Below, in pieces: positions 52,799 through 60,728 of a DNA stretch of 64,000 nt. Below the pieces are notes generated by a model. That model saw only the letters and a list, made by a program, of their open reading frames with translations, had not been told where the DNA came from and did not search any database. Source of the stretch: Clostridium_F caseinilyticum (lineage in GTDB: Bacteria; Bacillota; Clostridia; Clostridiales; Clostridiaceae); assembly GCF_046127645.1 (NCBI RefSeq), contig NZ_CP175919.1; one strand, given 5' to 3'. How positions within the stretch are numbered: the first letter of the stretch is position 1; every line of letters starts with the position of its first letter. Made by a program: the position numbers and the translations under genes.

Positions 52799-54151
52799 TT
52801 ATTTAAATCTTAGAACTCTTAGTTTATATCTTCTTTGTCTTTTTATAAATATAAGAAGTAAAACAGAGGATACAATTAAAAATTCTTTATAGTATATATA
52901 AAATAAATTTCCTCTAAAAGCAGAGTTTATAATTTTTAGTGAAGCTACATTATAACATCTTTTTATAGAATTTTTATTTATAAATTCTATTTTATCCTTA
53001 GGAGTGTGAATCTTAGAAGTATCATTATCACAAAATGTTATCGCATTTATTCCTTTTTCTCTAAAAAAATAATGATCACTAGCATTTTCAAACATATAAT
53101 TAAAATTAACATTTTTATATACACACAAGGCAGATAATTCTTTTATAAGAGGAGTATTAGCAGTATCCTTATCAGATCCCATTATACAAAGGGGAACGCT
53201 TTCGTTGCCTCCTATCATATCGAAATTTAAAAGTGTAGCATTTTTTATTTTACTATAGTATTTATCTACAAAAGCTCTAGAACCAAGGCATCCAAACTCT
53301 TCTGCGTTAAAAGAAACAAATATAATATCTCTATCCGGTGTACCCAAAGATTTAATATATTCAACTAATTCTAGCATAAAGCTAGTGCCAGAAGCATTAT
53401 CTAAAGCTCCACTATATATAGTGCCATTTAAATCTTCACCTAAATGATCAAAATGGGAAGAAATTATGATAGGAGCATTATTAGGATTTACTCCTTTTAT
53501 ATATCCTACAACGTTATTAAGTTCAGTTTCTTTTATGGAATAAGGGATAAAACAAATTATCTTACATCCTGATTTTACAAAGTCTTTTAACTCAGAAAAA
53601 ACTATTTTGTTTGTGATTACATACATATTATAAGGAGCTTCTTTTACAAAAGAACTTCTAAAGTTAGAAGCGTAATCCTCTGTAGCATATATAAGAAAAT
53701 TACCATTATTATAATTTATATTCATAAAATCATTTTGAACAATTACATTTTTATCAGAAAATAAGAAAGTATTTTCTCTAAAATTAAGCATATCTTCTTT
53801 AAAATCCTTACCATAGGAATAACTTTTAACTAAATTACCTTGAGAATCTATTACTTTCAAGTAAGGATTCTCCCCTGTTTTACTAGGATAAAAACAACCA
53901 AAGCTATGAAAATAGTCTTTTTCAAAGGGAAGTAGATTGTTACGTTTAAAAGTATCTTTTATATATTCCGAAACTTGTCTATTCTCTATAGAGCCAGGAA
54001 GTCTTCCTTTAAATTTACTAGAGGATATTAAATTAATATTATTAAGTACAGAAGTTATATTAAATGATTTTATAAATAAAGCAGTTTGTATACTAAAGCA
54101 TAAAAAGGTTAAAATAATAGTTATATAAAATAATTTGGCAAAATTTTTCAT
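52799..54151 (-). CDS. M28-family zinc aminopeptidase, membrane-anchored
   Basis: Protein of 450 residues. Two-zinc M28 motifs: ISSHFDHLGEDL (about 230-241), GALDNASGTS (about 247-256), SFNAEEFGCLGSRAF, NFDMIGG and SDHYFFREKGI (last zinc His). The N-terminus has a membrane anchor or signal (about 7-27), and a second hydrophobic segment lies near the C-terminus (about 425-440), with a basic tail. It should act at the cell surface on peptides. Single-gene unit on the minus strand; substrate unknown. Confidence 0.88.
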   Translation of the reverse strand: MKNFAKLFYITIILTFLCFSIQTALFIKSFNITSVLNNINLISSSKFKGRLPGSIENRQVSEYIKDTFKRNNLLPFEKDYFHSFGCFYPSKTGENPYLKVIDSQGNLVKSYSYGKDFKEDMLNFRENTFLFSDKNVIVQNDFMNINYNNGNFLIYATEDYASNFRSSFVKEAPYNMYVITNKIVFSELKDFVKSGCKIICFIPYSIKETELNNVVGYIKGVNPNNAPIIISSHFDHLGEDLNGTIYSGALDNASGTSFMLELVEYIKSLGTPDRDIIFVSFNAEEFGCLGSRAFVDKYYSKIKNATLLNFDMIGGNESVPLCIMGSDKDTANTPLIKELSALCVYKNVNFNYMFENASDHYFFREKGINAITFCDNDTSKIHTPKDKIEFINKNSIKRCYNVASLKIINSAFRGNLFYIYYKEFLIVSSVLLLIFIKRQRRYKLRVLRFK

Positions 54152-54192
54152 AATATCTCCTATGAATTGTTTATAATTTAATTTATATTAAT

Positions 54193-54220
54193 TTGCCAAA
54201 GGATATATAACTGGTATAAT
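54193..54220 (+). promoter_or_regulatory. Candidate sigma-A promoter of tex
   Basis: TTGCCA (54193-54198), 16-base spacer, TATAAT (54215-54220), 38 bases before the ATG. Confidence 0.45.
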
Positions 54221-54257
54221 ATTTTTTAGTGACTTTATTTAATTTTTGGAGGTAAAA

Positions 54258-56414
54258 ATGAACAACATAAATAGTATTTTATCAAAAGAACTTAACATAT
54301 CCATTAAATATATAGATGCAGTTATAGATTTATTAGATCAGGGAAATACTGTTCCCTTCATAGCAAGATATAGAAAAGAAGTAACAGGGGGAATGAGTGA
54401 CGAAACTCTAAGAGAACTTTTTGAAAGATTAACATATTTAAGAAATTTAAACTCTAAAAAGGAAGATGTTATAAGACTTATAGATGAGCAAGGAAAGCTT
54501 ACAGAAGAACTTAAAGCATCTATCCTTAACTGTAAAACTGTTACAGAAGTAGATGATTTATACAGGCCATATAGACCAAAAAGAAGGACAAGAGCTACAA
54601 TAGCAGAAGAAAAAGGATTAAAACCTTTGGCTAAGTTAATACTAGAAGGCAATTTTAAAAAGGATATAAAAATATATGCTAGTGAGTTTATAAATGAAGA
54701 AAAAGAAGTAAAAACTGTTGAAGATGCTCTTCAAGGTGCTATGGATATAATAAGTGAAATTATATCTGATGAAGCAGAGTACAGAAAATGGATAAGAAAT
54801 TCTGTGTTTAATGAAGGCATAATAGAAATTAAAGGTGAAAGTGAAGAGCCTACTCCTTATGAGATGTACTATAATTACAAAGAAAATGTAAAAACTATTC
54901 CTTCTCATAGGATATTAGCTATAAATAGAGGAGAAAAGGAAAAAGTATTAGCAGCTAAAATTACCTGTAATGAAGATAAAATAGTAGAATATTTAAAAAG
55001 TAAAGCATTAAAAAATAATAAAGAAACAGATGTGTATATAGAAGATTCCATTAAAGATTCTTTAAAAAGATTGATATATCCATCAATAGAAAGAGAGATA
55101 CGTTCAGAGCTAACAGAAAAAGGAGAAGAAGGAGCTATAAAAATATTTAAAGAAAATTTAAGAGCTCTTTTAATGCAAGCACCTATAAAGGATAAAGTAG
55201 TCTTAGGATATGATCCAGGCTTTAGAACAGGATGTAAGATAGCAGTATTAGATGAAACAGGAAAGTTATTAGATACAGCTACAGTTTATGCTACAGCACC
55301 ACAAAATGATGTGGAAGGTTCTATAAAAATATTAAAAGAATTAATATATAAACATGATGTAGATGTAATATCTTTGGGAAATGGAACAGCAAGTAGAGAA
55401 TCAGAAGAAGTTATATCAAGAATGCTTAAAGAAATAAAAGAAGAAAAAGGTAAAGATATATATTATGTTATAGTATCTGAAGCGGGAGCCTCTGTTTATT
55501 CTGCATCAAAATTAGCAACAGAAGAATATCCAGATATAAATGTTTCTTTAAGGGGTGCAATATCTATAGGAAGAAGGCTTCAAGATCCTTTAGCAGAACT
55601 TGTAAAGATAGATCCTAAATCTATAGGGGTAGGACAATATCAACATGATGTATCTCAAAAAAAATTAGATGAGTCATTAAAAGGTATAGTAGAGGATTGT
55701 GTTAATGCGGTAGGAGTAGATTTGAATACTGCAACACCATCACTTTTATCTTATATTTCAGGAATTAATACTTCTATAGCCAAAAATATAGTAGCCTATA
55801 GAGAAGAAGTTGGAAAGTTTAAAAGTAGAAAAGAACTATTAAAAGTAAAAAGATTAGGTCAAAAAGCTTTTGAGCAATGTGCAGGTTTCCTTAGAGTTAT
55901 GGAAAGTAAAGAACCTTTAGACAATACAGGAGTTCATCCAGAATCTTATGATAGCACTAAGAAATTTTTAAGTTTATTAGAGTATGATATAAATGATGTG
56001 AAAAATAATAAATTACAGGATATAGATTCTAGAATTAGCAATATAAGTATAGATAATATATGCGGTAAAATAGATATAGGAAAGCCTACATTACTAGATA
56101 TTATAAAAGAAATAAAAAAACCTGGAAGAGATCCAAGAGAGGATTTACCTAAACCTATATTAAAGACAGGAATTGTTGACATAACTCAATTAAAACCAGA
56201 TATGATTTTAATGGGAACTGTTAGGAATGTAGCGGACTTTGGAGCCTTTGTAGATATAGGAGTGCATCAAGATGGCTTAGTACATATAAGTCAACTTTCA
56301 GACAGCTTTGTAAAACATCCTTTAGATATAGTAAAGGTAGGAGATATAGTAGAAGTTAGAATATTAGAAGTAGATCAAAAGAGGAATAGAATCTCTTTAA
56401 GCATGAAAAAGTAA
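54258..56414 (+). CDS. tex: Tex-family RNA-binding transcription accessory protein
   Basis: About 718 residues. Domains in order: N-terminal helical region with FIARYRKEVTGGMSDETLRE (about 34-53), YqgF-like RNase H fold (DPGFRTGCKIAVLDETGKLL, about 321-340), helix-hairpin-helix part (NTSIAKNIVAYREEVGKFKS), and a C-terminal S1 domain (LMGTVRNVADFGAFVDIGVH). Tex binds nucleic acids and affects transcription; its exact job is unclear. ATG at 54258 has TTGGAGGT upstream; an earlier TTG is part of that SD. Confidence 0.95.
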   Translation: MNNINSILSKELNISIKYIDAVIDLLDQGNTVPFIARYRKEVTGGMSDETLRELFERLTYLRNLNSKKEDVIRLIDEQGKLTEELKASILNCKTVTEVDDLYRPYRPKRRTRATIAEEKGLKPLAKLILEGNFKKDIKIYASEFINEEKEVKTVEDALQGAMDIISEIISDEAEYRKWIRNSVFNEGIIEIKGESEEPTPYEMYYNYKENVKTIPSHRILAINRGEKEKVLAAKITCNEDKIVEYLKSKALKNNKETDVYIEDSIKDSLKRLIYPSIEREIRSELTEKGEEGAIKIFKENLRALLMQAPIKDKVVLGYDPGFRTGCKIAVLDETGKLLDTATVYATAPQNDVEGSIKILKELIYKHDVDVISLGNGTASRESEEVISRMLKEIKEEKGKDIYYVIVSEAGASVYSASKLATEEYPDINVSLRGAISIGRRLQDPLAELVKIDPKSIGVGQYQHDVSQKKLDESLKGIVEDCVNAVGVDLNTATPSLLSYISGINTSIAKNIVAYREEVGKFKSRKELLKVKRLGQKAFEQCAGFLRVMESKEPLDNTGVHPESYDSTKKFLSLLEYDINDVKNNKLQDIDSRISNISIDNICGKIDIGKPTLLDIIKEIKKPGRDPREDLPKPILKTGIVDITQLKPDMILMGTVRNVADFGAFVDIGVHQDGLVHISQLSDSFVKHPLDIVKVGDIVEVRILEVDQKRNRISLSMKK

Positions 56415-56435
56415 ATTATTGCATAAATATTAATA

Positions 56436-56464
56436 TTGAATTAAGACTTTTAATGGTATATAAT
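56436..56464 (+). promoter_or_regulatory. Sigma-A promoter of ribU
   Basis: TTGAAT (56436-56441), 17-base spacer, TATAAT (56459-56464), about 26 bases before the FMN aptamer. Confidence 0.6.
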
Positions 56465-56489
56465 AAAAATGCATAAAGTTAATATTTAT

Positions 56490-56598
56490 ATCTTCAGGGC
56501 GGGGTGTAATTCCCCACCGGCGGTAAAGCCCGCGAGCTATTTTTAGCATGATTCGGTTAAATTCCGAAGCCGACAGTAAAGTCTGGATGAAAGAAGAT
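56490..56598 (+). promoter_or_regulatory. FMN riboswitch (RFN element) of ribU
   Basis: P1 pairs ATCTTC (56490-56495) with GAAGAT (56593-56598). Conserved core: AGGGCGGGGTGTAATTCCCC, ACCGGCGGTAAAGCCCGCGA, and AAGCCGACAGTAAAGTCTGG ATGAAAGAAG. A terminator follows, so FMN should turn ribU off. Confidence 0.97.
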
Positions 56599-56619
56599 TG
56601 CAATTGTAACTGTGATTAC

Positions 56620-56652
56620 AAAGCCCTGATATTATTATCAGGGCTTTTTTAT
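56620..56652 (+). terminator. Riboswitch-controlled terminator of ribU
   Basis: Perfect 11-bp GC-containing stem (56621-56631 / 56636-56646) with a T-run, directly downstream of the aptamer. Confidence 0.92.
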
Positions 56653-56692
56653 TCTGAAATGTTTCTCAAAATGTATAAAATGGAGGGATAAT

Positions 56693-57286
56693 ATGAGAAA
56701 TAATAAATTGAATAAATTGGTGAAAATATCAGTATTAAGCACTATAGGATTTTTACTTATGTTTATAGAGATTCCAATACCTATATTCCCAGAGTTTCTA
56801 AAAATTGACATAAGTGATATACCTGCATTAGTAGGTGGCTTTGCTTTAGGCCCTATAGCGGGAATATTAATAGAACTTATGAAAAACATATTACATGGTA
56901 TATTTAAAGGAAGTACAGTTTTTGTAGGAGAATTTGCAAACTTTTTAGTAGGATCTGTCTTGGTAGGTGTTTCATCATATATTTATAAGAGAGATAAAAC
57001 TAAAAAAGGGGCATTAGTAGGACTAGTTATAGGGACAATATGTATGTCTGTAGTAGCGGGATTATTTAACTATTATGTTCTATTACCATTATATGAGAAG
57101 GCTTTGAATTTTCCAATAGAGGCAATAGTAGCTATAGGAAATAAATTAAATCCTAAAATAGTAGATTTAAAAAGTTTTGTATATTGGTCTATAATTCCAT
57201 TTAATTTACTTAAGGGGGTAGTAGTATCTCTAATAACTACAGTTATATATAAAAGTGTATCCCCTATACTTCATGAAAGAAAATAA
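56693..57286 (+). CDS. ribU: Riboflavin ECF transporter S component
   Basis: Membrane protein of 197 residues, the substrate-binding part of an ECF-type riboflavin importer. About six helices. Family features: ISVLSTIGFLLMFIEIPIPI, FLKIDISDIPALVGGFALGP and KNILHGIFKGS. The FMN riboswitch upstream independently supports riboflavin or FMN. The energising ECF proteins are not in this window. SD GGAGGG. Confidence 0.95.
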   Translation: MRNNKLNKLVKISVLSTIGFLLMFIEIPIPIFPEFLKIDISDIPALVGGFALGPIAGILIELMKNILHGIFKGSTVFVGEFANFLVGSVLVGVSSYIYKRDKTKKGALVGLVIGTICMSVVAGLFNYYVLLPLYEKALNFPIEAIVAIGNKLNPKIVDLKSFVYWSIIPFNLLKGVVVSLITTVIYKSVSPILHERK

Positions 57287-57304
57287 AATATAAATTTAAT
57301 AATA

Positions 57305-57450
57305 GGAGCTATCTCAAAATAAATTAGTAAACAAAATATTTTAAAATAGTTTCAAATATATTATAAATGATTAAATTTCTAAACAAAATTTGATTATAAA
57401 ACAAGGACGGGACTTCTTATATTACACTTTTGTGTATTGTGAGATAGCCC
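57305..57450. repeat. MITE-like element D
   Basis: About 146 bases with imperfect terminal inverted repeats (GGAGCTATCTCA left; TGAGATAGCCC right). The right end is followed by a T-run and may end ribU transcription. The GGGCTATCTCA end looks like an insertion-sequence end. The rest of the gap (57451-57695) is AT-rich and shows nothing further. Confidence 0.6.
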
Positions 57451-57695
57451 TTTTTTTATACTAAAAAGTAACGTATTTAATCTATCTCGCATACCTTAAT
57501 AAATTTCTAAATATATTTATTTCCACGTGAAAAATAAAAATTTTAGTTTATTTTATATAACAAAATTTTAAAATATGTTAAAGTATAAATTAATACTAAT
57601 ATATGGATATATTAAGCAGCTCTTTTGTAAAGTTCATTTAGTAAATATAAGTTTAGTACGATAATAAAATAAGTTTTATAAGAGGTGATGATAAT

Positions 57696-59348
57696 ATGCC
57701 AAGCATTTCAAATATAAATAATGTTTATAGTAATAATACAAAAAAAATATCTAGTAAGATTTCTTTTGAAATAGATCAAATTTTTGCTGCAAGATTAGTT
57801 GGTGAGGGATCAAGCTCAGAGGAAGTAATATTAAAATTAATGGACGGATGGCAATTTAAAGCATCTATTGAAGATTTAAAAGGAAATTTACCTGATGGAT
57901 TACTTAAATTTAAAGTTTTAGGGTTTGAGGATGGAAAACTAGTTTTAAAATTTTTAGAAGGTAATATAGTAGATGATAAACAAACAGAACAAAATTCTAT
58001 AGAAGACTTATTACTTAAAGAGAATATAAAACTAAGTAAAGAAGATTATTCTTTACTAGAAAAAATGATAAAGCATAATATCCCTTTAACTAAAGACAAT
58101 ATATTAAAGGTTGTAAACTTGTCTAATTTTATGGAAAAATTAAAAAGTAATCCTGAAGAGGGAGATATGTTTATTGAAAATTATATAAAGGGTAAGGGGA
58201 TAGATTTACAAAGTCCTAAAGGTCAAGATATAAGCAATATATTAAAGGGATTGTTTAATGAATTAAAAACTTTAACAGAAGAAGATTTGTTTGTTTTATT
58301 AGAAAGTAATATAGATTTAACTGAAGAAAATGTAAAAGCTTTTAAAGAGGTTTTTAAAGAATCTAATATCTACAATAAGATAAATAATATGGACAAAGAA
58401 TTAAATAAATCTAGCGTAAATAATAAGGGAATAATGACTGATAAAAATATACCTGATGGAGATACTTTGGTAAATGAAAATATACAATCAAAAACAATAG
58501 AAAATGAAGCAAGTATCAAAAGTGAAAATATTGCTAAAAGTGAGTTGATAAGTACTTTTAAAACACTTATGGCTACAGGAAAAGAAGAAAATATAAATTT
58601 AGTGAAGGACTTAATATTATCTGAAAAAGACACAAATGGAATATTAAAAAATTTTAATAAAGAAGAACAGGAAATGTTGGGGTTAAAAGGGAAAACAGAA
58701 ACAACTGAAGTAATAGAACAAAGCGTATCAACAGAATCTACAAAAAATATTAAGACTAAGACAATAGACATTTCAAATAATAAGACACAACAATTGGACT
58801 CTTCAAGTGTAAAAGAACAAATAAATATAAAAACAAATGAGATTAAAGATATAGTAAAAAATCTTATGGATACATTAAAAGATACTAATAATTCATCCTA
58901 TGATAAAATAATAGGTACTTTAAAAAATAATATGAATAATTTCAAAATGTTTAATACTATATCTAATGAATATTACTATTTAGATCTACCTTTAAACTTT
59001 AAAGAAAATGAATGTGATTGTAAAATTATAATAAAAGATGAAAGAGGTAAGGGTAAGAAAATAGATTCTAGTAATGTAAAGATAGCAACATCTATAGCTA
59101 CAGCCAACATGGACATAGTAGATGCTTATATTACTCTTAAAAATAGCAATATGGAGATTAATATAAAGACTATGAAGGAATGGGTAAATTTATTAAATAA
59201 AGGGAAAAATAAACTTATAGAAGATATGAGCAGTATGGGTTATAATATTTTTATAAAAGTAGAGGAAAAGGCAGAAATATTTAATATATCAAATTGTAGA
59301 AAATTTTTTAATGATAATAACTTAAATGCTATTGATATTAAGGCATAA
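57696..59348 (+). CDS. FliK-like protein (YlqG-like), before an FlhB C-terminal homologue
   Basis: Protein of 550 residues: an N-terminal beta-rich domain (FAARLVGEGSSSEEVILKLM), a long, low-complexity, charged and serine/asparagine-rich middle (about 230-400), and a C-terminal domain resembling the FliK hook-length-control domain (YYYLDLPLNFKENECDCKII ... then a region ending MKEWVNLLNKGKNKL). The next gene encodes an FlhB C-terminal homologue; the two together match ylqG-ylqH of Bacillus, which lie outside flagellar operons. Function unproven. SD AGAGGTGATG. Confidence 0.6.
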   Translation: MPSISNINNVYSNNTKKISSKISFEIDQIFAARLVGEGSSSEEVILKLMDGWQFKASIEDLKGNLPDGLLKFKVLGFEDGKLVLKFLEGNIVDDKQTEQNSIEDLLLKENIKLSKEDYSLLEKMIKHNIPLTKDNILKVVNLSNFMEKLKSNPEEGDMFIENYIKGKGIDLQSPKGQDISNILKGLFNELKTLTEEDLFVLLESNIDLTEENVKAFKEVFKESNIYNKINNMDKELNKSSVNNKGIMTDKNIPDGDTLVNENIQSKTIENEASIKSENIAKSELISTFKTLMATGKEENINLVKDLILSEKDTNGILKNFNKEEQEMLGLKGKTETTEVIEQSVSTESTKNIKTKTIDISNNKTQQLDSSSVKEQINIKTNEIKDIVKNLMDTLKDTNNSSYDKIIGTLKNNMNNFKMFNTISNEYYYLDLPLNFKENECDCKIIIKDERGKGKKIDSSNVKIATSIATANMDIVDAYITLKNSNMEINIKTMKEWVNLLNKGKNKLIEDMSSMGYNIFIKVEEKAEIFNISNCRKFFNDNNLNAIDIKA

Positions 59349-59368
59349 TAAAAGATTGGGTGATTATT

Positions 59369-59629
59369 TTGAATGAAAGAAAAAAGGCTGCAGCTTTAAA
59401 ATATGAAGAAAGTTATACATCTCCAGTGGTTACTGCTGCTGGTATGGGATATGTAGCAGATAAAATTTTAGAAAAGGCTTCAGAAGAGAAGGTACCTATA
59501 GTTTATGATAAAGAATTAGCAAATCTTTTAACTAATATAGATATAGGCGATTCTATACCCTATGAGTTATATGATGCAGTAGCAAAAGTAATAGCATATG
59601 TTATGGAGATAGATGAAAGAATAAAATAA
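59369..59629 (+). CDS. FlhB C-terminal-domain homologue (FhlB/YlqH)
   Basis: Protein of 86 residues equal to the cytoplasmic C-terminal domain of the flagellar export switch FlhB without its membrane part: AALKYEESYTSPVVTAAGMG, then VPIVYDKELANLL and DIGDSIPYELYDAVAKVIAY. The autocleavage NPTH motif of FlhB is not present. Start TTG 59369 with GGGTGAT upstream; a GTG at 59360 would overlap it. Twenty bases after the FliK-like gene; the two probably form a pair. Confidence 0.88.
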   Translation: MNERKKAAALKYEESYTSPVVTAAGMGYVADKILEKASEEKVPIVYDKELANLLTNIDIGDSIPYELYDAVAKVIAYVMEIDERIK

Positions 59630-59642
59630 TAGAGGTGATATA

Positions 59643-60329
59643 GTGAGCTTATATGCAATATCAGATTTACATTTAGCTTTTAATGAAGATAAACCTATGG
59701 ATATATTTGGTGATAAATGGTTTATGCATCATGAGAGAATAAAAGAAAATTGGGAGAGAAAAATAACTAAAGATGATACAATACTTATAGCTGGGGATAT
59801 CTCATGGTCTATGAAAATAGAAGATGGCTTGAATGACTTAGAATGGATCCATAATTTGAGTGGAAGAAAAATTTTAATAAAAGGCAATCATGATTATTGG
59901 TGGAATTCCATAACTAAATTAAATAAATTATATAAAGATATGAACTTTATACAAAATAATTTTTATATATATGAAGATTATGCTATATGTGGTACAAGAG
60001 GATGGAATCCTAAGCCATCAGATAATTTTACTAGTCATGATGAAAAAATATATAAAAGAGAGCTCATAAGACTAAGGCTATCATTAGATGAAGCAAAAAA
60101 AGCAGGAATGGAAAAGTTTATAGTTATGTTACATTATCCTGCTACTAATGACAAATTTGAGGATTCACCAATAACTGAACTTTTAAAGGAATATAATGTA
60201 AATAAGGTTATATATGGACATTTACATGGAATAAGTACAACTAAGTCACTAGAAGGATTGAGAGATGGAATAGAGTACCATTTAACTTCATGTGATCATA
60301 TAAATTTTGATCCCGTAAAAATTATTTAA
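59643..60329 (+). CDS. Calcineurin-like metallophosphoesterase
   Basis: Protein of 228 residues. Metal-site motifs ISDLHLAF (about 6-13), IAGDISWSM, KGNHDYWWNS, LHYPAT and YGHLHG are present and in order. GTG start with SD AGAGGTGATA, 13 bases after the FlhB-like gene. The acting substrate (nucleotide, lipid or protein) cannot be told from sequence. Confidence 0.88.
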   Translation: MSLYAISDLHLAFNEDKPMDIFGDKWFMHHERIKENWERKITKDDTILIAGDISWSMKIEDGLNDLEWIHNLSGRKILIKGNHDYWWNSITKLNKLYKDMNFIQNNFYIYEDYAICGTRGWNPKPSDNFTSHDEKIYKRELIRLRLSLDEAKKAGMEKFIVMLHYPATNDKFEDSPITELLKEYNVNKVIYGHLHGISTTKSLEGLRDGIEYHLTSCDHINFDPVKII

Positions 60330-60343
60330 TTTGCGGGATTTTA
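60310..60343 (+). terminator. Terminator overlapping the end of the phosphoesterase gene
   Basis: A 10-bp stem with a G-U pair (60310-60319 / 60330-60339) spans the stop codon and is followed by T residues. Confidence 0.7.
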
Positions 60344-60344
60344 A

Positions 60345-60373
60345 TTGACATCTATATCGCAATATCGTAATAT
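60345..60373 (+). promoter_or_regulatory. Sigma-A promoter and possible operator of the ArsR operon
   Basis: Perfect TTGACA (60345-60350), 17-base spacer, TAATAT (60368-60373). The spacer carries the direct repeat ATATCG twice (60355-60360 region and 60362-60367), a possible ArsR-family operator, which would imply autoregulation. Confidence 0.6.
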
Positions 60374-60410
60374 ATAAATACAACGATTGGCAATGAAAAG
60401 AGGTAGAATA

Positions 60411-60692
60411 ATGGATAATAATTATACAAAATATAATGATATGGCAGAACTTTTAAAAGTGCTATCCCACCCAGTTAGGATATGTATAGTAAAGGGACTT
60501 TTAGAAAAAGGAGAATGTAATGTAAGTCATATGCAAGATTGTTTAGGTATGCCTCAATCTACTATATCTCAGCATTTACAAAAATTAAAAAGTGCAGGGA
60601 TAATAGAAGGAGATAGAAATGGGCTTCAAATAAATTATCATGTTTGCAATAAAAAAGTAGAAGAGTTGATAAGAATATTGATTAATGAGTAA
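60411..60692 (+). CDS. ArsR-family regulator, probable sulfur/persulfide sensor
   Basis: Winged-helix regulator of about 93 residues: LSHPVRICIVKGLLEKGECN, then the recognition helix QSTISQHLQKLKSAGI and wing DRNGLQINYHV. Cysteines in GECNV and HMQDCLG and a third in YHVCNKK sit near places used for dithiol sensing in SqrR/BigR-type regulators. The next gene handles sulfane sulfur, so persulfide sensing is a reasonable inference; arsenic or other metals are less likely since no arsenic genes are near. ATG 60411 has AAGAGG upstream. Confidence 0.8.
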   Translation: MDNNYTKYNDMAELLKVLSHPVRICIVKGLLEKGECNVSHMQDCLGMPQSTISQHLQKLKSAGIIEGDRNGLQINYHVCNKKVEELIRILINE

Positions 60693-60728
60693 TAGTGCTA
60701 ATAAAATTCTATTTAATTAGGAGGAATT

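Noticed and set aside
54642..54908. Minus-strand 88-codon frame rich in Phe, Tyr and Ile inside tex
   Set aside because: An antisense shadow of AT-rich coding sequence with no SD.
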